From Silene noctiflora (taxonomy: Eukaryota > Streptophyta > Magnoliopsida > Caryophyllales > Caryophyllaceae): a stretch of DNA of 21,582 bases. Location of the stretch: positions 15,556-37,137 of the forward strand of contig VHZZ01007191.1 in the NCBI GenBank assembly GCA_009801015.1, given 5' to 3'. Shown one piece after another: positions 1 through 10,399 of the stretch. The notes under the pieces are model-generated. The model was not told where the DNA came from and did no database searches. It was given only the letters and a program-made list of their open reading frames with translations. The translations under genes were made by a program, and so were the position numbers. The first letter of the stretch is position 1. Each line of letters opens with the position of its first letter.

Positions 1-474
1 AATGATTAGTTAAAGGCCACAATTGATTATTTGTTTTGGTAAATCTCGACCTAAGATCGAAAGCCTGGTAGGGGTTAGACCTGTTGCAAACATTAGAGCG
101 CCCTAGTAAGTTGCGAGAGCCCGCTAGTTGTACTCTAGGGCGAATAGCGGTTCGAGAGGACCTTTTCATTACCCTTTAGACGGATATCTGAGACCGACCT
201 ATGACCCTACCTTTGACCCGCGGCAATCCATGGTGAACCGACGATCCTAGTTTTCTCTCTATATATTTTCACAACTTTATTTCCCTCTTTTAATCGTTTT
301 TTTTTAGTTGTCTTAGTTTTAATCAACCAAAAAAAAATCCCCGTTGTTACTTGACAGACTTGAATTAGCAAATAGACTATCATTTGTCTCCCTGTGGAAA
401 CGATCCCGACTTTCCTAGCTACTTTAGTTAGAATATTGTTGGTTATTTTTGATAGGTTTGCGACAGCCTGATCA
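1..474 (+). mobile_element. 3' end of an LTR from a Ty3/gypsy-like retrotransposon (fragment)
   Basis: No reading frame. The last 100 bases carry the block CTCCCTGTGGAAACGATCCC followed by a TTGCGAC motif and an ATCA end. This arrangement is typical of the U5 end of plant Tat/Athila-type LTRs. Two other LTR ends in this window (14146 and 21493, opposite strand) share the pattern of a GTGG..CGA.CC block followed by TTGCGA. Directly after 474 the sequence becomes the 21-bp repeat (CATTTGGACTAAAGTTGCAC) with no primer-binding site. This is therefore better read as the 3' LTR or a solo LTR inserted at the edge of that array. The left end lies outside the window, and the exact right end is uncertain by a few bases. 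Confidence 0.55.
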
Positions 475-1985
475 CATTTGGACTAAAGTTGCACAAGATA
501 TATTAAAGTGGCTATAATTAATTAATTTATCAAAAAGAACCAAAGTTGTACTTATTTGGACTGAAATTGCACACATTTGGACTAAAGTTGCACACAATTG
601 TATTGGAGTTGCACATAATTTCAGTGGAATTGAACATAACTTTAGTGGAGTTGCAAATAATTCAACTGAAGTTACACAGTCTGTGGACTAAAGTTACACA
701 CAGAAGCATTAAAGTTATAGTATTAATGACTAAAGTTTCACCCTTAAAAGCATTAAGGTTACTTGACATTTGTGCAAAAATTAATAAAATTTACACATTT
801 GAAATAAAAATCTATATTATTTACTTCTAAAAAAATTCACACATTTGCACATAATTTTGAAATTATGTGCAACTTCACTGAAGTTATGTGCACTTCAATG
901 AAATTATGTGCAATTCCAATTGAATTATGTGCAACTCTACTGAAATTATGTGCAACTTTAGTCCAAATGTGTGCAACTTTAGTCCATATTCGTCTAACTT
1001 TAGTCCATACTTGTGTAATTTTAGTCCATATTCGTCTAACTTTAGNCTAAATGTGTGNAATTNTNGTCNAAATAAGTGCAATTNNAGTCCAAATAAGTGC
1101 AATTTTAGTCCATATTCGTCATACTTGTGTAATTTTAGTCCATACTTGTGCAANTTTAGTCTAAATGTGTGCAATTTTAGTCCATATTTGTGTAACTTTA
1201 GTCCATATTCGTCTANCTTTAGTCCATACTTGTGTAACTTTAGTCCATATTCGTCTAACTTTAGTCTATATTTGTGTAACTTTAGTCCAAATTTGTGTAA
1301 ATTTAGTCAAGTTTGTGTAACTTTAGTCGTAAATAGGGTAACTTCAGTCATTAAAGTTGCACACAATGCTATTAAAATTTCACATTATATCTAATAAAGT
1401 TGCACACACTGAAATTATACATATTTTTTCATAAATTAACAAAAAACCAACAAGACTTATATTAAAAGAAAATCAACAAGACTTATATTTTTTAATAATT
1501 TATAAGATGACGAATTATAACATTATATAATAAAGTTGCTCATAATGTCATTGAAATTTCACATAATAAGCATTGAAGTTGCACATAATAATACGAAATT
1601 TGAAAAAATATATAAAAAAAAAATATAAAAGAAGACGATATTTGATAATTCTAACGAAATTTGAAGTTGCACATAATAGACATTGAAGTTGCACATAATT
1701 TTTCACACACATTAAATCTAATAAAGGTTCACATAATGCAAATATCTAATAAAGTTGTACATAATATCATTGAAGTTACACATTATATCTAAAACAGTTG
1801 CACATAATGTCGTTGAAGTTGCACACACTGAAAATGCATATATATTAATAACATATATATAAAATAAAATCCAACAAAGTTTATATAACTTTAATGGTTT
1901 AAGTGTGTAACTTTAGTCGTAAATCGTGTAACTTTAGTCGCAAATCGTATAACTTTAGCCGTAGATAGTGTAACTTTAATGTTTT
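475..1985. repeat. degenerate 21-bp minisatellite in alternating orientations
   Basis: A unit of about 21 bp built on GGACTAAAGTTGCACA is repeated dozens of times with substitutions. Orientation alternates: forward at about 475-770, reverse (TGTGCAACTTTAGTCC) at about 847-1345, forward at about 1346-1830 with gaps, reverse at about 1885-1985. In the reverse block, units ending CCATATTCGTCTAACTTTAGT alternate with CCATACTTGTGTAATTTTAGT, giving a partial 42-bp higher-order period. Because 21 is a multiple of three, the array gives open frames with seven-residue periodicity on both strands (for example about 546-830 and 927-1394). These are by-products, not genes. The Ns at 1046-1216 probably reflect difficulty in sequencing or assembling the array. 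Arrays in direct and inverted orientation resemble the subterminal repeats of some DNA transposons, but no transposon ends were identified. Confidence 0.85.
847..870. repeat. 24-bp palindrome at the orientation switch of the 21-bp array
   Basis: Arms GCACATAATTT and AAATTATGTGC are perfectly complementary around a two-base centre (TG). The palindrome sits where forward-oriented 21-bp units give way to reverse-oriented ones, so it is the apex of a much larger imperfect inverted repeat that could fold as a long hairpin. Confidence 0.85.
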
Positions 1986-1989
1986 TGCA

Positions 1990-2400
1990 TATTATATATA
2001 AATAAAATAAAATCAACACATAAATCTAAAAAAAATTAGCAAATAAATCTTAAAAACTTACCCAACAAAAATTAACAAAAAGATCGGAAAAATTAACGAA
2101 ATCTCAAATAATAAAAACGAAATCTGAAATAATAATAAAAAAATCTGAACAAAAAATTAACAACAACAATAACAACAACCACCTTAATTAAAAAAAAAGA
2201 AATTAAAATGACAAAAAATAATAACATCAACAACAATCATCTTAATAACAACAACAACAATCAACAAAAACCGTAAATAAAACCCAACCGACTACCACCC
2301 CACACAAATAGCAACCATAAACAGATCTGAAAATAAAAAATAGAAAAAAAAAAAATAAAGAAAGAGAGGAGAGTGGCGGCTTGGTGTCTGTCGAAAAAAG
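1990..2400. other. A-rich low-complexity segment without genes
   Basis: This stretch is dominated by AAC/AAT/ACA simple-sequence runs (for example AACAACAACAACAATC near 2245-2260) and A-runs near 2340-2360. I see no gene, splice signals or RNA gene in it. Read on the minus strand, 2340-2400 resembles a CT-rich leader or branch region, but this is not enough to call a gene. Confidence 0.6.
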
Positions 2401-2860
2401 AAATAGAGGAGGGCAACAGAGGTGATGGTCGAGGAGGACGACGATGGTGGCTGTTGTGTTGGTGTTTGTCGGACATAGTAAAGGGCAGGGGTGGGCTCGG
2501 GGGTGGCGATGGTGGTCGAGGAGGCAAGATCTGGAATGAGAAGGAGGAGTAGGGGTCGCTGTGGTTGTCGAAGAGGCCAGAGGAGGAGGTCGCGGTGGAC
2601 GGAGATGGTGGTGTTGTGGTGTTGTTGTGACGGAGGAGAGAAGGGTGGCTGGAGGAGGACAGTTGAAGGAGGACGACGGAGGATGGTGGTGGTGGTGGTG
2701 GCTGAAGGAGGGTGACGGAAGGTAGTGGTGGTGGCTGAAGGAGGACAGTTGAAGGAGGACGACGGAGGATGGTGGTGGTGGTGGCTGAAGGAGGATGACG
2801 GAAGGTAGTGATGGCTGACGGAAGGTAGTGATGATTTTTTTTTTTTTTTTGTTTTTGTTT
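2401..2860. repeat. GGT/GGA-rich low-complexity block with an 86-bp tandem repeat
   Basis: The plus strand is strongly purine- and G-rich (GGTGGTGGTGG, GAAGGAGGACGACGGAGG). A unit of about 86 bp starting near 2657 repeats at 2743, with a third, truncated and shuffled copy up to about 2832 ending in two GACGGAAGGTAGTGATG blocks. A T-run follows at 2836-2850. Open frames on either strand (2261-2527 minus, 2491-2715 plus) give proline- or glycine/arginine-rich low-complexity peptides with no recognisable domain, so I treat them as non-coding. The many short G-runs could support two-tier G-quadruplexes. Confidence 0.75.
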
Positions 2861-3100
2861 TAATTGGGTTTTTGTTTTGTTTTTATGAGAGAGAATGAGA
2901 AAAATGAAAGAGAATGAGAAAAATGAGACTGAATGTTCAGTGAGGGAGTAAGGAGAGGGAGATTACTGAATTATTAGAGAAGAGATTAGTGAGGTTCATT
3001 TGTGACTATTCATTGAGATGTAATCTCATCCCTTCATCCCCTTCATCCAAAGGTCCTTATAAGGACTTAGAGACTTATATGATATGAAAGACTTACCATA
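2861..3100. other. non-coding spacer with short repeat and palindrome
   Basis: A 20-bp unit AGAGAATGAGAAAAATGA occurs twice in tandem near 2890-2925. A perfect 14-bp palindrome GTCCTTATAAGGAC lies at 3053-3066. Nothing here looks coding. The segment may be part of the transposon-derived material on either side, but no clear boundary was found. Confidence 0.5.
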
Positions 3101-4119
3101 ACTCATCTCTATATGTGTGTCTATATATATATAATATTACTCTAATAATATTAGTTTATGTATAATATTGATGTGTGAATTTTGATGATGAAATTTGATC
3201 AACTTTTGATCATAGAATGATGAAGAAGATGAAGATTAGAATAAGGAAAAAAAAACCCCTTTTTTTCCTCTTCAAGAAACCGGCCAAAATGGCCTTTTTT
3301 ATATATTTTTTTGTTCAAAAATTCATCCTCTAATAATGTGTATCAGGTGGGAGTATTTATAGTGGTAGAAATGTAAAGAAATGAAAGGAACATTTCTTAG
3401 TAGGTTAGTACACTTGTTACAACATTTATCACAAAAATGTCATCCCACATGAATTNTTTNGGTCCATTTCGATTTCCGACATTTGTCCCACAAATGCTTA
3501 TAAGACTTATATTTAATTATCTTAAATAATTAAATATTAATTTAATTATTTAACACTTAAATAATATAAATTAACAAATAATGTACACTTAACTATTAAG
3601 TGACATTTTACCATTTTATTAATATAAAATGTGTATTATAATAAATAATTAGTTAATTTTACAACCTCTTGTAAATATTATTAACTAATTACCTCCACCT
3701 CACACTATACACACATTACGAATTAATTTAGTTAATTAACAATCAATAACTAAATTCTAACTAAAATTATCAATTAATTATCACATAATTAAATAATAAA
3801 TTCCTTTGTCCCGAGTTCGTAACTCGTCATCAAACAATAAATTCACTTGACTTATATACAGTCCTTATATACAAGTTACTAATTATATTATATCCCATAT
3901 AAATAATCAGTCTATCCATTTGGGCATCGTCCTATAGGTGTGACCTTGAGGGATCAACTGATCACCGTCATCATACGACAGTAACGTCAAACTCAAGTCA
4001 GCTGAGCGTTAACGATTTACGTTAATCAGTTGACAAGTATATTATAACATATATCCCTGATACTCCTTTTATGAGATTTATTATGTAGATGCACTATTGA
4101 GGAGGACACTACTCCAACA
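3100..4119 (-). mobile_element. probable solo LTR of a retrotransposon, minus strand
   Basis: Read on the minus strand, the segment starts at 4119 with TGTTGGAGTAGTGTCC, a common start for plant Ty1/copia LTRs. It carries a block about 4020-3930 (GGTCACACCTATAGGACGAT on the minus strand) that I recognise from many plant LTRs, and a TATA-like TATAAATA at 3361-3354 just ahead of a probable transcript start. The inner half is very AT-rich. No primer-binding site, polypurine tract or coding sequence accompanies it, hence solo LTR. The left boundary is not resolved: CTTAC occurs at 3092-3096 and right after the element at 4120-4124, but the sequence after the left copy does not begin with TG, so I do not claim a target duplication. 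Confidence 0.55.
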
Positions 4120-4492
4120 CTTACTTTGATATTGACGTTGTCCGGATCATTTCTTTAAGGAATATTCTACGGTGTACTCTCTTGTTTTTTGGTTTTCTAT
4201 GTTGTAGCCATATATTTTTGATATTTTATGGTGTACCCCTGAACTCTATATATTAGTCTATACCATGGCCGTATTTATTTTCTTTGCTAACTTAGTTTAT
4301 TAATTGCTCTATTAAATCGTCTATTACCATTCAAATTACTCGATAACCAACTAATTTACTTATTAGTTCGCCGAATTACAAATAGTATACAATCTAACGA
4401 AAAATTCATCAAATCTCCGTTATCACGCCATGAATCATATGGATGTTTTTAATAGTAGTTTAAGCTTATTAAAAGTGATCTGTGATGCTTCT

Positions 4493-4500
4493 CATATAGG
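4493..4500. repeat. target-site duplication CATATAGG, left copy
   Basis: Identical to 4843-4850 on the other side of the nested hAT-type element. The 8-bp length fits hAT insertion, and the perfect match suggests a fairly young insertion. Confidence 0.85.
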
Positions 4501-4842
4501 TAGGGTTGCACATAAAGTAGAACAGACCGGTAAACCGTACCGACCCGGATTGGCTGGTCCGGTCCGCTCTAGATCAAATACAATCCGGTCCGGTCTCTGG
4601 GTCCACATAAATATTGTGACCGGCTCCGGTCTGGTCCACGCAAAAAAATCACTTCAAATTATCTTAAAAATGGAACCGGTCCGGTCCAAACCCGAAAAAA
4701 CCCAGACCTAAAGGGTTTCGGTTTGGTCCGGTCCGGGTTCCCACATAATCGGTCTAGTCTCTGGGTTTGGAATATGGGGTTGTCCGATCCACGGGTCTTT
4801 GCGGTCTGGTCCGGTCCGGTTCTAGACCGGTGAACACTCTTA
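4501..4842. mobile_element. 342-bp non-autonomous hAT-type element, nested
   Basis: The element starts TAGGGTTGCACA and ends TGAACACTCTTA (reverse complement TAAGAGTGTTCA). It is flanked on both sides by the perfect 8-bp duplication CATATAGG (4493-4500 and 4843-4850), as expected for the hAT superfamily. The interior is rich in CCGGTCCGGT motifs. It contains an imperfect inverted repeat (arms about 4672-4697 and 4716-4742, built on GGAACCGGTCCGG and its complement). No transposase is encoded. The overlapping small open frames at 4430-4711 (plus) and 4659-4895 (minus) are by-products of this repeat. Confidence 0.85.
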
Positions 4843-5039
4843 CATATAGGATGATGATACATCATTAATGAGTCAAAATAAAGGTCAAAACACACGTGTT
4901 TGATAGTGATAAAGTTAATGGAGAGTTAAACGAGGTCATGATGGAGAAATAAGTAAGAAGTTTAGGGGTACAAAGTAGAATATAAAAAAAGGAGGGGTAT
5001 AAGTCGTATAACATTCGAGAATATACCGCAGAATATCCC

Positions 5040-5827
5040 TATTTTTAAAGATTTTTGAGTATGTTCCTATTTTTCTTAGGTTGTCCAGAACTCCCGATTA
5101 TTGATTTAAATTTCTGCGAGTTAAACAAGACTGAAAGCCTAATTTGGCCCAACACGCAAAACCAGTGAAAATATGGAAGTTAATCATTTCCTTCGCAGCT
5201 GGAACTATTGCAGACATGTTAATCTGGAGATATGGGTTAAATTTGAACAAAGCCCAATCTGAGCACACAGCTTGAATGAAATGGGCTACTCAACACTTTC
5301 CTAGGCTAATTAGGAAAGCAAAGCTTGAACGTGAGTCCATTGCATAAAAATCTTATATAGAAATTGAAAAATCTTAAACTAATCGATTTTTCTAAATTCA
5401 AAAGATGAATTACGAGCTGAAACAACGTTAAACTAATCGCCATAAAATGAATCGATTTTCTTAAAATCAAAATGACGATATTAAGTCAAAGAGAATATGA
5501 TGTATTTTACTTGGATGACATTAGTAATTTGCAGGGCATTTAAGAAAATAGTAAGTTAATTTGAAGGCGGAGTATCCGTTTTGAATCTTAAAACGGATCA
5601 AATACTTTACACGGTGGTAATAAAGACAATAATGTCGATATTTTTTAAAAACTTGTCATGTAATTTAGTATGTATCTGGTCGTTATAGATTGACATAAAA
5701 TGTCCGTCATAGATGAAAATGGGTGAAAAAAAAAAAGTTTTATCAAAGTAGGAGAATAGAATCCGCCGACAAAGTCGAAGCCACCAGGCTAAATTCAAAA
5801 TTCAAAAAAATGAAAAAAACCTCCCAT
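5040..5827. other. upstream intergenic region of the alpha-tubulin gene
   Basis: No convincing gene. Visible elements are three TGGGCY (site II-like) motifs at 5146-5151, 5251-5256 and 5282-5287, rather far from the TATA box. There is also a diverged direct repeat containing AATCGATTTT at 5381 and 5450 (69-bp spacing), and a hairpin with 9-bp arms ATCCGTTTT/AAAACGGAT at 5574-5582 and 5590-5598. The hairpin could be a remnant of a miniature transposon. The 63-codon minus-strand frame at 5607-5798 has no recognisable features. Confidence 0.5.
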
Positions 5828-5835
5828 TATATAAA
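5828..5835 (+). promoter_or_regulatory. probable TATA box of the alpha-tubulin gene
   Basis: TATATAAA lies about 190 bases before the start codon. It is followed by a CT/CA-rich leader (CTCACTCACTCAGTCACACT near 5880) typical of plant 5' untranslated regions. Transcription would start around 5860-5870, giving a leader of about 160 bases with no visible intron. Confidence 0.65.
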
Positions 5836-6026
5836 CAAAACCACGGTCTAACCTAAAAAAAGGAAAAAGAAAATCAAAACTCACTCACTCAGTCACACTG
5901 CACTGCAAATTTTGGAGGGCGTCTTCATAAACGCTCGCCATTCTTAAACTTTTCCCCAATCTCTCTATTTTAGGGTTTCCTCATTTTTCTCAATTTTTTT
6001 GAATTCGAATCAAAAATCAAGGAACA

Positions 6027-9123
<3,097 letters not shown>

Positions 9124-10321
9124 TGTGGGTCCTGTGTGACAACCCAAAGTAGTGTGGTAGTACTAGATTTGTTTTCTCGGGCACTATGAATTCTGTTTTA
9201 TTTGTTCAACTGTCTGGTAATTTGTTTTTGGTAGTATCATCAATGTTTTTGGTTGATGTATGAAGTTGTCTTGATCTGGTCTAGTAAACCAAACTGCCTA
9301 AAATCTGTGTTATGTTGTGAGCAACAGAATTTTGTCAGAATGACCGTGTTTGACATTATCTGTGGTACTAGTATCCGGTCCAGTGTCCCTTCCGTTATAA
9401 TTTGTCATTATACTTGACAAGTAAGCCATATCCATAGAGTTCTATTCTACGCAGCCCGTTTTGAAAGATAAAAATGAGTGGTCCGGTTAGAAATCCATTT
9501 GAATGGTTACAGACTACAGTAGTCTGGCTTTTCTAATTTGATGATTTTAATTGGCAAAAATCAAAGCCAGGGCAAAAAATGACTGTAGCTTTGCCTATTA
9601 GATTTGTTAAGTGGTTTCTTTTTCCAGTATTAGAGATTAGAGAGAGAGACTCGTACAAAAATGTGCAAAAGATTGTGAAGATGAGGTGTGGATAAACAAT
9701 TAAACATTTACTAAGTATCATGTAAAAGCTCAGAGAAGAGATGTAAAATACAAGGTGAATTACTAAAGGACATCTCCTACCTACGAAACATGACAAATCA
9801 TACTAGGGATAAAGAGATGTAAAATATAAAGTGAATTGCTATATGGATATTCTTGTTTAGGACGGTCAATTTCGTCTTTAAATAAATAAGACCATGTTTT
9901 ATGATTATTTTATGGTAAAATTTGCAAAGCCGGAAAAATTTGATTATAAAATGAGTCACATTTAACTGTAAAATGGTTTCAAAATCCCTTCTTATTGTTT
10001 TAGACCAAAATCACTCGTCTTAAGGGAAACGAACTCATTTTTTACATGCGAAAATGACAAATTATACTCAAATCTTTAATCGTAATAATTTTTTTTCCTT
10101 TTTTACAAGACAAAATTATTTTTCTTATAAACAATGTTAGTGAAAAGATAGTTCACGTAATTCTAGTTTCTTGATCAACTAAACCATACTTGATTTTTCT
10201 AAATCTAAAATTTTTCGTTTATTTTTCAAATTAGTGCACGCGTGTGAGAATTGAATCCTAACTTGAAATAAGAGAGCTCTAGTTGAATTAACTTTCGGTA
10301 TCTCTAAAAATCCAAGACAAG
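9124..10321. other. 3' region of alpha-tubulin and spacer to the kinase gene
   Basis: The first 200-300 bases after the tubulin stop are T/G-rich, as expected for a plant 3' untranslated region, but no AATAAA signal is obvious. Further on, a block containing AAGAGATGTAAAATA at 9736 recurs in diverged form at 9812 (76-bp spacing, about 45 bp similar). The remainder is AT-rich without a supported gene. The small minus-strand frames at 9533-9796 and 10179-10400 show no recognisable domain. Confidence 0.5.
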
Positions 10322-10329
10322 TATTTAAA
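10322..10329 (+). promoter_or_regulatory. possible TATA box of the xylulose kinase gene
   Basis: TATTTAAA lies about 70 bases before the ATG at 10400, the right distance for a short-leader plant promoter. Supported only by position and composition. Confidence 0.4.
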
Positions 10330-10399
10330 CTTTGACGTATAAACGACAGTGATGACTGAAGAGTGACGATTGAAGACTGGAGACGGCTGTTCTTGTTCA

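Larger units (their letters stand above)
4159..5039. mobile_element. non-autonomous DNA transposon with terminal inverted repeats of about 85 bp
   Basis: The left end starts GGAATATTCTACGGTGTAC. The reverse complement of the right end starts GGGATATTCTGCGGTATAT. Both arms later share GTACCCCT(G/A)AACT about 75-85 bp in, so the inverted repeat is long but diverged. Within the left arm the motif ATATTCTACGGTGTAC recurs as ATATTTTATGGTGTAC, an internal direct repeat. No transposase frame is present. Long inverted repeats without coding capacity suggest a Mutator-like or similar non-autonomous element. A target duplication could not be fixed because the AT-rich flanks match only partly. A hAT-type element is nested inside (4501-4842). 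Confidence 0.65.

Noticed and set aside
927..1394. 155-codon open frame with seven-residue repeats
   Set aside because: The periodicity comes from the 21-bp minisatellite, several codons contain N, and an opposite-strand frame shows the same effect.
2261..2715. Proline-rich and glycine/arginine-rich open frames on the two strands
   Set aside because: Low-complexity DNA gives such frames by chance. There are no domains, splice signals or neighbouring exons.
3092..4124. CTTAC at 3092-3096 and 4120-4124 as a target duplication of the solo LTR
   Set aside because: The sequence after the left copy does not start with TG, and a 5-base match at this spacing can occur by chance.
5146..5287. Three TGGGCY motifs as functional site II promoter elements of the tubulin gene
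   Set aside because: They lie more than 500 bases from the TATA box, while working site II elements are usually close to the transcription start. Kept only as an observation.
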